From Gloeopeniophorella convolvens (Eukaryota > Basidiomycota > Agaricomycetes > Russulales): a stretch of DNA of 10,870 nucleotides. A model generated the notes under the pieces. That model ran no database searches, was not told where the DNA came from, and was given only the letters and a program-made list of their open reading frames with translations. The number at the start of each line of letters is the position of its first letter. Positions within the stretch are counted from its first letter, which is position 1. Made by a program: the position numbers and the translations under genes. Positions 1 through 8,465 of the stretch are shown piece by piece. The stretch is taken from NCBI GenBank assembly GCA_022496205.1, contig WTXD01000377.1, forward strand, positions 1 to 10,870, in the 5' to 3' direction.

Positions 1-354
1 AGGATATCGCGATTTTGCTGGTCGTGAGGCCGAGGCACGTCCGCCACCTTCCTGGCTGAGAGTCTTTATTGAATTTTGGACAGCCTGGCACTTATGACGC
101 GCTCTCACATATGCTCTTCCAGCCGCTGCCGACTGCTGGCTCAAGCGGGGGTCCTATTGTCGACGAAAACACGGGCGCCGTGATTGGCGTCATGCTTGGT
201 ACACGTATGGACAGCTCTGTCGAGGGTGTGCGGGGTTGGGGCGTACCAGCTGAAACCATTTTCGAGGTGCGTAAGGCAAGCCGGTTTGTATCCCATGATA
301 TGAACGGAGATTTCGCAGATGTTCAGTCTCCCAGGATTGAAGCTCAAATCGTGA
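1..354 (+). CDS. Trypsin-like serine protease, C-terminal part (5' end outside window)
   Basis: This is the end of a PA-clan (chymotrypsin-fold) peptidase. The catalytic serine motif GSSGGPIV is encoded at 138-161; by the GxSGGP pattern the nucleophile is the second Ser (144-146). The family-like stretch GVMLGTRMD..VEGVRGWGVP follows. The last coding exon joins cleanly: exon 84-266, intron 267-318 (gtgcgt...cgcag, 52 nt), exon 319-354, giving the ending IFEMFSLPGLKLKS and a TGA stop at 352-354. Upstream, bases 2-34 read GYRDFAGREAE in the frame that fits if a GC-AG intron (gcacgt...gacag) occupies 35-83; this first join is less certain. The catalytic His and Asp would lie before the window. 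The gene points away from the copper module and has no evident functional link to it. Family assignment is by recognition of motifs; the substrate is unknown. Confidence 0.8.
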
Positions 355-2639
355 AATTCAAGCCCCTTGTCTCATTGCTTGTAGAGGTTTTCCTACTACT
401 TAGTCTAGAGCACAATGTCAAATATCAAGTATGACCGTAGTGCACACTCATGAACTCCGTCCTTCAAATAGCTCACGCAATACCGATTGCAGGGACGTGG
501 TACCGTCGGAGGCCTGAAACAATGCCATGTCCCTGCCCGAGACGGGCTGCCAGAAATTCGTCGCAACGTTCGCGACAACAGAGTGCTGATTCGCTAATGA
601 CTTGATGGTGTGACGGAACGCGAGAGAAAGTCCGCAGTCGCCAGCGCGACTCGCGATTACGGAACTGAATGGTCGGACGATGTCAAAAGCCTAACAGAGG
701 CAAAGGCAGTTCCCGGGGTCCCCGTGACGCATGGGCCAATGGCAGAATTTCGGACCGCTAAATTGACTCGCTCTCATGGATAAAAGCCCCACTGAACGCC
801 CGCGCGGCAACTTCTCTCCGGTGCCCTTTTTTCCTTGTCCTCTCACTCGCCTGCCCCTCCCTTTGGCCTCCGCTTCACCACAAGTCGAACGGAGGCATCT
901 GTCTGTCTGCTCAAGCACCTCCGTATCGCAGTATCGCAGGGGGGAGGGGGCCTCCGTAAGACATGCTCTCTCGTGTACGGGCACCTCTCTGCTTAGGCAA
1001 TCCCCTTTCATCGTCTTCGCTTCAGATCACCCCCCCCCCCCCTCCTCCTCTCCCCAATGTGTACGGCTCTTCGTGGTGTTATGCACTCTATTGCCGTCTT
1101 AGCTGTCTACCTCCCAACCGGATACAAGATTGCCGATGGGTGAAATCATGTGCTAACGACCCATCAGGTTGCTAATCGACCTCATCGCCCTACACGACAC
1201 ACCTTCACCCACGCTGTCCCCTCCAATCATATCTCTCATCTCCCTTCCTTCATGCGACCCACTTACCCTCCGTTCCCACGAAGATGCCCGATCACCGTGG
1301 TTGCTGTCAAATCTCGGTGCGATCGGCTGTCGGCCATATGCCAGCGCGCCATGTGCGACGTGGGCGGACTCACCTGTCTCGGTGATGCCGGCAGTTTCGT
1401 GTCCTCAGGATTGCGTGATGGCTCGGGGCTCGTAGCCCTTACTCGGGGGCTATGTGATGCATTCTATGCGCCGCGCTGGTTTGGGCGCGCTTGCGCCCCC
1501 CTGGTCCTCGGAAGCCACGTGAAGAGTTGCAAGCGCAATTCGCTGTTGGCTGGACTTACTTCCCCAGCTCCGGCTCGCTTCCCTGGCGTGTTCCATTTCA
1601 ATTTCAGGCATGCCGGTTGTTTTCGCTGCAGCCCCAAAGGCAAGGACCTTGTTCTAGCTGTCCCCTTGCCGTTCTGCCGAGGTGTTGTATCTATCTTTTA
1701 CATGAGGCCTCTTTGGGCCAATTGGTCGGCGGTTGCAATCTGAAGCGGCTCTTTGAAGCTATCGACGGATACCCTTCACTCCGCCTCGCGTGTGGCTGAA
1801 CTGGAGTGGCTCCTCGTCTCGGATCTCACGCTCCGCACATCCCACGACTTCATTCATGGGGCGCCGTTTTACGGCACTAGCATCCCTTTACGAGTTGGTG
1901 GGATGTGGCAGTTGAACCGCTGATTCAGAGGTGTGGGCGTGTAATGGGTCTGGAAATTTGGCGCAAATTCCGTGCTACGATCATTATGGGAACTGTCTTT
2001 ACGTTCATGATTGAAATGGAAATCCCATGTGGTGGTCGCCTTCGCAGTTCGGGCCTGTGGAGACCGTCGCAATTGAATATTCAAAGTGAGCGGTGACCAT
2101 TCAGGCCTGGCAGGGATGGGCCACGTCTTCCGGTGGACAGGCACTGGGTGGTTTGGCGCAAGTCCACCCAAGCCACAGAACAGGGCACCGACGTCCACGT
2201 TCAATGCGCGCTGCTGATGAATGCCGAAGCGTCTCGGAGAATTGGTGCCAACAAACTAGCGTTGCTGGGAGTGGCGTTGATGTATTCAAAGATTGTGCCT
2301 CTTTCCGTACGGCGCATGCATGTGTACGAGCCTGTCACCCCAGCTAGTGATATTGCGAACCCAATCATGGTCCAGTACTATCCACACAGGGGTGTAGACC
2401 TCCGCGAGCGCATTCTACATGGGATGCCTCATCGACGGCTGGCGCTGAGCGGCCATTTCCGCTTAATTCGATTTTGTACTGGTACCATGCAACAGGAAAG
2501 GGCCTTCTCACTAAGCTTGGTGGATAAATGGCGTAGACAAAAAAGCGTGGTAATAGGTATCTGGCACAGAACACAGGGCACAGAAGTAGCAATAACTAAG
2601 CGGGTCGCAAAGGCCAGATCAGTGGCAGCCACTAGTAGC
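355..2639. other. Intergenic stretch, no supportable gene
   Basis: About 2.3 kb lie between the protease stop and the 3' end of the first BIM1-like gene. No open frame here carries a recognisable domain or a convincing intron pattern. There is a pyrimidine-rich zone on the plus strand at roughly 825-1250, including a C13 run at 1030-1042 and a CT-rich leader just before an ATG at 1252. That ATG opens a 163-codon frame (1252-1743) that is Cys-rich but resembles nothing I know. The last 80 or so bases (about 2554-2639) are the 3' flank of the minus-strand BIM1-like gene and keep weak similarity to the 3' flank of its duplicate (about 6643-6756). Confidence 0.6.
1030..1042. repeat. C13 homopolymer in a CT-rich tract
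   Basis: Thirteen consecutive C residues are followed by TCCTCCTCTCCCC. The other strand is therefore a G13 run that could form G-quadruplex-like structure. A second, similar run (C14) is at 4059-4072. Such runs are mutable and error-prone in sequencing, so the exact length should be treated cautiously. Confidence 0.85.
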
Positions 2640-3476
2640 TCAGAGTGCAAATGCGGACGCGACGGCGAAGCCGAGCGCGCCGAGGATGCCTGTCGCAGCG
2701 AGCCTACCGCTCGCCGCGCCGTTGCCGCTCTGCGAGGGCTGCGAGCCTGAGTTGGTCGGTGACGGCGCGCCACTCGAGCTCGAGCTCGAGCTCGTGGTGC
2801 CGTTCGAGCACGAGATGTTCGACGGAATCTGGAAGCTGCTCGACAGCGTCAGGTCGGCGCACTGCAGACACGCAAGAGCCGAGTCAGCCGTCTGGACTGT
2901 AGAAGACGCGGTAGGAAGGTACCTGGTACAAGGCACCGTCGCCACCGTTGAACAAGAGCTGGATCGTGACGTTCGCGCCGTCCTTGACGCTGCTGATGCC
3001 GGTGTTGCTCAAGTCGAGTGGGATACAGAACTCGCCTTCGCCGGTGGCGGTCGCGAAGTTTCGTGCGAGCTGGTTCTGGCCGGATGGCGTCGAGAAGTTG
3101 TCGAACGAAGTAGGATCCTGGACCGTCGAGATCAGGACGGCAACTGGAGTACAGAGTCAGCGTCTTGGTAGTCTGCTGAACGAGCGGGCGGCAGGGGCCG
3201 ACGTACGGTTCCAGTTAGTGTGCTCGCTCGTGAGCGTGACGAAGCCCCCGCTCAGAGGGAACTCGCTCCGATTGCTGACAGCATGCACGTAGTCGTCTGC
3301 CGTGATGTGCAGCGTAAGCGATGTGCAGCGCAGGTTAAATGCCATTTTGTCTTACCGCAGAAGTTGGGTTCGCTGTCCTCGACGAAAGGCCCACGCGGCG
3401 CTGGGTACCCGAGTTGGAAGTGCGCGCTGACGGACGCAACTACGCTGGCGAGCAAAACAGAGGTAGCGAAGCGCAT
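2640..3476 (-). CDS. Copper acquisition factor BIM1-like (X325) GPI-anchored protein, copy 1
   Basis: Four exons: 3476-3356, 3296-3207, 3143-2923, 2861-2640, with introns of 59, 63 and 61 nt, all GT-AG; the product is 217 aa. Residues 1-18 form a signal peptide ending VSA, so the mature protein starts with His19 ([11 protein letters not shown]). This N-terminal His is the copper-binding hallmark of the X325/BIM1 family. His66 (in EHTNW) and Asp85 (in SFDNF) are candidate further ligands. Cys40, 110, 145 and 162 could form two disulfides. N-glycosylation sequons occur at NRS49, NVT128, NIS159 and NGT164. A Ser-rich linker leads to a hydrophobic tail ([20 protein letters not shown]), consistent with a GPI anchor. 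Cryptococcus BIM1/Cbi1 binds extracellular copper and aids Ctr1 uptake; the Ctr gene 870 bp upstream on the same strand fits that role. The fold is LPMO-like, but the family is not known for polysaccharide cleavage. The product is paralogous to the gene at 6757-7547. Confidence 0.93.
2773..2794. repeat. Hexanucleotide GAGCTC repeat encoding a poly-Ser linker
   Basis: About three and a half copies of the self-complementary hexamer GAGCTC/CGAGCT lie inside exon 4 of BIM1-like copy 1. Read on the minus strand they encode the run of serines before the GPI tail. The duplicate gene lacks this repeat; its last exon is 33 bp (11 codons) shorter. The repeat is a likely slippage-driven linker expansion. 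Confidence 0.8.
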
Positions 3477-3620
3477 GGTTGGACTCGTCGGGATCGTAAG
3501 ACGTTGGTTCGTTGGTTCGTCGCTGCTCTTCCCGGAAAGGCGGGGCAAACAGCTTTTATCTGAGCGGCGGCGCACGTGCCTGGGACGGCAAGATGGTGAA
3601 AAAGTTTTTTCACGGGGGCG
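3477..3620 (-). promoter_or_regulatory. Promoter of BIM1-like copy 1 with 18-bp palindrome and TATA-like box
   Basis: Reading toward the gene on the minus strand, the palindrome GTGAAAAAACTTTTTCAC lies at 3596-3613, its near edge 120 bp from the ATG. A TATA-like GATAAAAGCT is at 3551-3560, about 75 bp from the ATG, and a CACGTG E-box core lies between them at 3573-3578. The 5' leader contains two tandem copies of an 8-mer (plus strand GTTGGTTC, 3503-3518). The palindrome and TATA spacing are reproduced at the duplicate gene. The factor that binds is unknown. Confidence 0.6.
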
Positions 3621-4346
3621 GACCATGCCCGTCTCTAGTGCTGCAAATATCGTTCCCACCGCCTCCTAATCGGGCTCAGCCGGATAGCATAAAATTCGAG
3701 ACCATCGTCCCCTTCGTTGCTTCCGCACTAGAAACTGTGCACAGGAGTGCTGTAGCGACACTGGCCGTAATATGTGCCCTATGCCCGGGATCTTCGCCGG
3801 GGAGGACCACAACGGTTGCGCAGAGGTGGAAATATGGCACGCTGTGACCGCGGAGGTGCGCAAGACACGGGGTGCATTTCGGTGACCTGAGTGGGACGCA
3901 GACTCGGCACAACAATTGCCTGGCATCTCGGGCGGAACCCCATACCGGAAGCACATATCGCCGTCTCCGTATTCAGCTATTTACCAGGGCAGCGCCGAGG
4001 ATGCAGGTTCCTGGGGAATTTTCGTTGTGCTGCCTATCGTGTCACCGACCACACCTTGCCCCCCCCCCCCCCTCGTGTGCGCCACCTCGCGTGGGCGACT
4101 TCCCGTATATCATAGAGGGTGTCTCTGGCTATCTTCTATTGGCGTTGGGGACGTACCTCCGCTCTCGTTTCCCACTCCACGTGAATGCCCTCCAATATCT
4201 TACTACCGTGTCCGCAACTGTACTAGACAGTCACTCAGCGGTGTCAGACAAGCCTCAATGAATGCTGCGGGCTCGCCTCGAGTAGGTGGAGGTGCAGAAG
4301 ATAGCATTGATACATCGATTCGATGAAACGGTTTATATACACTACA
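3621..4346. other. Intergenic between BIM1-like copy 1 and Ctr, with C14 run
   Basis: No gene was recognised here. The part nearer BIM1 (to about 3900) is probably distal promoter and keeps scattered similarity with the matching region of unit 2: GTCCCCTT near 3707 and 7743, and GGAGGACCA near 3801 and 7780. A run of 14 C residues lies at 4059-4072. The rest is the 3' flank of the Ctr gene. Open frames here are short, have no recognisable domain and overlap one another. Confidence 0.6.
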
Positions 4347-4986
4347 TCAAAGGGAGGCACCAGCAAAGCGTCCAAACAAGAATTCGCCAATGCCCAACCC
4401 CGCAATAATGGAGATGACATACGCTGCCTGAAATGTCCTGAGAAGCAGGTCGTCAATGAATGAAGGGGGAACGAGTGAAAGGACAGCTGACATCACAGCC
4501 AACATGAGAGCGTATCCCAGTAATGCCTGCAGGGAATACAAGGCACCTCGCGATACGTCGTAAGAGAAGCTGAAGGGTGGGATCGTGCGCTGCCTTCGAG
4601 CACTCTTAAGCTGTTCGATGGACCTTAACTCTTCGACCTGGTGGATATCCTTCGATTCTCCTGATGCATTGAGGGGGGAGCCCTCGTCTTCCGAAGTATG
4701 GGCAGCGCTCATAGCGAGCATGCTGAGATAAAGTCTCAGCGAAGGCAGCGGAGAAGGTGGATTGTCCACACCTCTTCCTCCAGCGAGCGTTCAGCGTGCT
4801 ACGAGTGGCAAAGAGAAACCTTTCCAGGATCGCCAGCACCAGTAGAGCGATGCTAGCCCCAGCGATGGCCCCGTGAGAAGACGGATGCCATGACTTGAAC
4901 AGCAGGTTGTCGCCTCCTGTAAAGTGGAGGTATGGTATCATTGTGACTATCACCGAGCCGGAGGAGTTGGCGCTATCCATGTCCAT
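4347..4986 (-). CDS. Ctr family copper transporter (intact copy)
   Basis: Three exons: 4986-4772, 4722-4492, 4437-4347, with GT-AG introns of 49 and 54 nt; the product is 178 aa. Ctr proteins are homotrimeric channels for Cu(I) in the plasma or vacuolar membrane. The first ATG after an in-frame leader gives MDMDS..., with Met1, Met3 and Met16 before the family stretch YLHFTGGDNLLFKSW. TM1 is about residues 38-60 (HGAIAGASIALLVLAILERF). A cytosolic loop of about 65 residues follows. TM2, about 129-149, ends in MLAVM, the Ctr MxxxM copper-filter motif (Met145, Met149). TM3, about 151-171, contains GLGIG, the trimer-packing GxxxG motif (Gly162, Gly166). Intron 2 splits the Met149 codon, and the join restores the family sequence AVMTFQAAY. 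The gene lies upstream of BIM1-like copy 1 on the same strand with its own promoter, so the two are probably co-regulated rather than co-transcribed. The N-terminus is Met-poor, so plasma-membrane or vacuolar location cannot be decided. Confidence 0.94.
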
Positions 4987-5125
4987 GTCTATGTTGAGCC
5001 GACCAAGGTGCGACGGCGGGCGGCCTGAGCTTGGTATAATTCGTGAGTGATGGTGGGCTGAGAGCGACCCATATAACGGGACTGGCTGACGGCAAATGCC
5101 GGGACAACATGTGCAAACAACAAGC
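4987..5125 (-). promoter_or_regulatory. Promoter of Ctr gene with conserved block and TATA-like box
   Basis: On the minus strand, TTGTTTGCACATGTTGTC (5120-5103) lies 117 bp or more upstream of the ATG. It is conserved at 17 of 18 positions in front of the Ctr remnant of unit 2 (8924-8907). It contains TTTGCACA, one mismatch from the TTTGCTCA copper-response element of yeast Mac1, and a second TTTGC follows nearby. A TATA-like GTTATAT is at 5071-5077, about 85 bp from the ATG. The link to copper control is inference. Confidence 0.5.
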
Positions 5126-5361
5126 ACGCACCATCGTGGGAAACAATGACTTGACGGCTCTGACTTCCGCCGTGAGGAACAATACGAGAATTGCAGAAGT
5201 GTCAAACATCATAGCTAAGAAAGATAAACGCGGAAGGCTAAGCGAGGCGGCGGGGGACTGTCCTCTATCCAAAGCGCAGAAGTTAGAGCAGAATATGCCA
5301 TGATGCCGAGAAGACAGCAAAGAGCTGAGAGATTGGCACTGCACGAACAGAATGTGGGGAT

Positions 5362-5387
5362 AAGCTTCGGAGAACTACGCTCGCACT
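5362..5387. repeat. Dispersed 26-bp repeat, copy a
   Basis: This sequence begins AAGCTTCGGAGAACTACGCT and ends CGCACT. It recurs imperfectly 156 bp away at 5518-5544 and in unit 2 at 9166-9190. The unit 2 copy is explained by the tandem duplication; the local copy b is an additional direct repeat. It lies about 380 bp upstream of the Ctr start, with no recognised function. Confidence 0.7.
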
Positions 5388-5517
5388 GAACCCCACAAAC
5401 AGTCTGCAGCTCTAAGAAAGTTGGGTTCGCCTCGAGTAAGCCAGGTACCAGGCCGCCAGAGGAAGAGAACGGTAGATTGACGATGTGTATGCAAGAAGGG
5501 CCAACGACATCTAGGAC

Positions 5518-5544
5518 AAGCTTGTTGAGAACTACGCTCCCACT
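5518..5544. repeat. Dispersed 26-bp repeat, copy b
   Basis: This is a second, direct, slightly diverged copy of the 5362-5387 sequence (AAGCTTGTTGAGAACTACGC then TCCCACT). The shared core is GAGAACTACGCTC. No counterpart of this second copy was seen in unit 2. Confidence 0.6.
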
Positions 5545-6756
5545 TGTCCCGACGCGCTGAGGACCCAGTGTATGTCGGGTGGATACGACTGAAAACCAGG
5601 GGGGGCTGCGGACCGACCAAGACTAGACCATTGCTGGAATAGCGGCTCGGGAATGGTTTGAGGCGACACAACCCAAATGGTGGGGTATGCAGGAGAGTGG
5701 CCGCAGAATCGAGGACAGCGGAGAAGACAATGGGGGAGGAAAGGAGAGCAGGGAGATGATCTTGGCGGGCCTGTGCAAGCTCGCAGGGCGTGAGGCAATT
5801 ATCCGACCAATCGCAGGAATGCCTCGTATAAGGGTGGACCCCGGGCACTAAAGCGTGAGAGTCGCCCCGCCCTGAATGACGCCGACTCTTCGGAAGAGCC
5901 TCGGTTCGGCACCTTAGGCCTGCTCTTGACTCTTGTCTCGAGCCAGCACTCGAGATTTATGTAAGTCTCTACATATATCATTCAGCCACAGAGTCCTCAT
6001 GCAACTCAGAAATCCATATTGGCGTCAGATTCCGAAGCCGTGTCTGGTAGCTCCTTAGCCTGGTGTGCGGATAATACATACATCTAACTGCCTCCTCGCC
6101 ATCAGGCCGGTCGGATGGTCGAGAGCGCTACAAACGCATCCTCGAATTATGTCTAGCTGTTATCACTCTGCCGACAGCGGCGGTCTTCCATAGGCAATCC
6201 TGTTGTACATGGGCCTTCTAAGCCCTATCAAGGTTAACTCACTCAGACTATTTCCACTGTCTTTTGCCGCGGGCTCTAGGCCTCTGTCCAGAGGCGTGGT
6301 TTTATATCGTCCACATAGGCACGTGGATTAGGTTGACAACCTACTGTCACGTTACGGCCTGGCGCGATGTCGGGCAATTTACAAGTCTTTTCTGTTTTCG
6401 TCCCGTAGCGCAAGATGCATCTGAATGCCGCGAATGGCACGACATTGGAGGCGGGTTGACAAGCCCAACAAGACACGAAACCAGGAACGACACGTAACAG
6501 TAAGAAGGACCGCGAGGTCAAATGTAAGAAGCCCACGCCGCCCCGGCAACTCGGGATTCTGGCTTGTGATACAGGTGTATGCACTGTGCGTATGATAGTG
6601 AACACGGCTGATTCGGCCCCGCTATCCGGGCGTGTCACAAACAAGTATCTGCACGAGCAAAGTACACAGAACGAACAACAAACAAACGTGGACGCTGAGT
6701 AGGCCCCTCGCAAAGCAACCTCTAGGTCCATACAACCCCTCCCATGTGCCGTCGTA
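5545..6756. other. Intergenic between the two duplication units, no gene seen
   Basis: Beyond the conserved 19-mer at 5799-5817, about 830 bp (5818 to about 6640) have no match I can see elsewhere in the window and no convincing gene. The final 110 bases or so are the 3' flank of BIM1-like copy 2. A short inverted repeat, GCCTCTG-TC-CAGAGGC, is at 6280-6295. Open frames here lack recognisable domains. Confidence 0.55.
5799..5817. promoter_or_regulatory. Conserved CCAAT-containing 19-mer, unit 1
   Basis: TTATCCGACCAATCGCAGG here matches 18 of 19 bases at 9371-9389 in unit 2. It contains a CCAAT box on the plus strand and is the last clear similarity at the distal edge of the duplicated unit. 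The copy at 9371 lies about 185 bp upstream of the plus-strand RBM26/27-like start, where it could act as that gene's CCAAT box. The unit 1 copy has no plus-strand gene after it. Confidence 0.5.
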
Positions 6757-7547
6757 TCAGAGCGCGTAGGCGAATGCGACGACGAATCCGAGCGCGCTGA
6801 GGATACCAGGCATGGCAAGGCTCCTCGCGCTGTTCGTCGACTGCGCGTTTGTGGGGGATGGCGCGGCGGTCGATGTGGTGGTAACGTTCGCGCATGAGAC
6901 GTTCGACGAGATCGTGGCTTTGGATGACAACGTCAAGTCCGCGCACTGTGCAAGCAGACGGGTAAGCCGTCGTCCCCAGCGGAAGTACCAGTATAATTAT
7001 CACCTGATAGAGACTGCCGTCGCCACCGTTATACACGAGCTGGATCGTGACGTTGGCACCGTCCTTGGCCCCACTGACGCCGGTGTTGCTCAGGTCGAGC
7101 GGGATGCAGAACACGCCTGTGCCGGTGGTGCTGGCGAAGTTGCGCGCGAGCTGCTCTTGGCCGAAGGATGTCGAGAAGTTGTCGAACGAGGTCGGATCCT
7201 GGACGGTCGAAATCAAGACAGCCACTGGGACACGGAGTCAGAGGCTGACCCTAGGCCGGCCAAGCAGTGTATCCACTCACAGTTCCAGTTAGGGTGCCCG
7301 CTGGTGAGAGTGACGAATCCGCCACTGAGAGGAAATTCGCTTCGGTTGCTTACAGCACGCACGTAGTCGTCTGCCACGGATTGTGAGCAACGCGGAGGGA
7401 GCAGACCAAGTTGGATGCCTCACCGCAGAAGTGGGGCTCGTTTGCAGCGACGAAGACGCCACGCGGCGCGGGGTACTGGAGGTGGAAGTGCGCGTTGGCT
7501 GTAGCAACGACGCTGGCCAGAAGAGCAGCGAAAGTAGCGAAACGCAT
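6757..7547 (-). CDS. Copper acquisition factor BIM1-like (X325) GPI-anchored protein, copy 2
   Basis: Four exons: 7547-7424, 7370-7281, 7224-7004, 6945-6757, with GT-AG introns of 53, 56 and 58 nt; the product is 207 aa. The start ATG opens a signal peptide ending ANA, so the mature protein starts with His20 ([11 protein letters not shown]), the copper-binding N-terminal His. Exons 2 and 3 have the same lengths (90 and 221 nt) and intron phases as copy 1, and 88 of 104 residues encoded there are identical. Candidate copper ligands His67 (GHPNW) and Asp86 (SFDNF) and four cysteines (41, 111, 146, 163) are kept. The sequons are NRS, NVT, NVS and NVT. The tail [16 protein letters not shown] suits a GPI anchor, but the Ser-rich linker is 11 residues shorter than in copy 1. 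No stop, frameshift or splice-site damage is visible, so it is probably functional even though its partner Ctr copy is broken. Confidence 0.93.
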
Positions 7548-7690
7548 GAGTAGCAAAGCTGGATTGACAGGTGCCAGCGCTGGTCTCGTACCGCTCTGCA
7601 TGGCTTGAAGTAACTCAGCATCTATATTTTAGACGGTTCCTACCCTTGGAGGGAAGGAGGGCAGTGAAAAAACTTTTTCACGAGGGTAGA
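7548..7690 (-). promoter_or_regulatory. Promoter of BIM1-like copy 2 with 18-bp palindrome and TATA-like box
   Basis: On the minus strand the palindrome GTGAAAAAGTTTTTTCAC lies at 7681-7664, its near edge 117 bp from the ATG. It is the exact reverse complement of the copy 1 element as read toward its gene. A TATA-like box, TCTAAAATATAGA, is at 7621-7633, about 74 bp from the ATG. DNA between these elements and the start codon shows little similarity to copy 1, so the element and its spacing appear selectively kept. Confidence 0.6.
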
Positions 7691-8465
7691 GTGTCCCCCG
7701 ATTCAAGGAGGATCGTACCAAGATAACGCCAAGAAAGCTTATGTCCCCTTTGCGCCGTGCGCCTTGCCCCTACGGGGACAGGAGGACCATGCTCGTTCGA
7801 GCCCTGACGCGGAGGCGTTCCCTGCGCGATGCCATCACACCGGATCGCCGCTAAGAAGGATTGTTGATGTCGATATATGGTAGGCAAGGGTCAGGAGAGG
7901 TCACCGCCGAGTGAGGTGACTGGAAGCGACCCTGTTGCGTATTTGACACGAGTACATCGCCGATTCGGCACAGTAGTAGTGACCATCTGGCGAGTCGGAA
8001 TCAGCGGGGCCTTATCAGAGAGCGTGCCACCAAGAGCTCATCGAAGGTGCTACCAAGAACGCTCGTGTCCCCCTGACGCCATCATCGGATATGCGTCTAC
8101 CAATTGCGGTCGATATCCCCAAACGCGAAGGAACCCGAAGCCCTACCGACGACGTGCAAGTTAACGGTAGATCTCAACGACCGCTTTGGTTAGGCTTGCT
8201 CTCGTAGGCGGCCAAACTACATTCTATGTTGACAACTGTCAAGGTTCGTCGCCCGCTCCGCGTAGCGTTTCCAGCATATGCAACGCCCGCTATGATGTTC
8301 ATTGTACACGAAGGATTCTAGATAACAGCCGTCGCATCGTGCAGGACCGCTCTGACACTGATCACCAAGAATAGCCGATGTAGCCTCGGTAAGCGTGGGT
8401 GGTTCGCTGAGGCGAGCGTAAGACCTGGAAACAATACTCACCGATAATCGGAAATGATTAAGTTA
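7691..8465. other. Intergenic between BIM1-like copy 2 and Ctr remnant
   Basis: No gene was recognised. The interval corresponds to 3621-4346 of unit 1 and keeps only short matches (see that entry). The C14 run of unit 1 is absent. Plus-strand open frames here have no recognisable domain. Confidence 0.55.

Larger units (their letters stand above)
2540..5817 (-). repeat. Tandem duplication, unit 1 (Ctr + BIM1-like)
   Basis: This unit contains, in minus-strand order, a conserved CCAAT-containing 19-mer (5799-5817), a conserved repeat (5362-5387), a conserved Ctr promoter block (5103-5120), the intact Ctr gene, the BIM1-like promoter with its palindrome, and the BIM1-like gene. All recur in the same order in unit 2. 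The outer boundaries are approximate: the proximal one is set by weak 3'-flank similarity, the distal one by loss of similarity after 5817. Coding parts are well conserved; intergenic parts are mostly eroded, so the duplication is old. Confidence 0.75.

Noticed and set aside
2133..2750. 205-codon plus-strand open frame upstream of and overlapping BIM1-like copy 1
   Set aside because: No recognisable domain. Its last third is antisense to the well-supported exon 4.
2686..3171. 161-codon plus-strand open frame
   Set aside because: It is antisense to exons 3 and 4 of BIM1-like copy 1. The minus-strand gene has a coherent signal peptide, introns and a paralogue, so this frame is a by-product of GC-rich codons.
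4987..5205. Longer N-terminus for Ctr by reading on from an upstream ATG at 5205
   Set aside because: The extra 73 residues are Cys- and Arg-rich and unlike Ctr proteins. The region contains the conserved promoter block and TATA-like box, and the remnant gene's homology also begins at the MD start.
5375..5848. 157-codon minus-strand open frame upstream of Ctr
   Set aside because: No domain. The similarity to unit 2 (a shared CDWSDN translation) comes from the conserved CCAAT 19-mer in DNA, and the rest of the frame is not conserved.
6280..6295. Inverted repeat GCCTCTG-TC-CAGAGGC as a hairpin or operator
   Set aside because: It is single-copy, short, not near a gene start, and without a matching element in the other unit, so chance cannot be excluded.
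6812..7366. 184-codon plus-strand open frame
   Set aside because: It is antisense to exons 2-4 of BIM1-like copy 2 and appears in the same relative place as the one opposite copy 1, as expected from shared GC-rich coding sequence.
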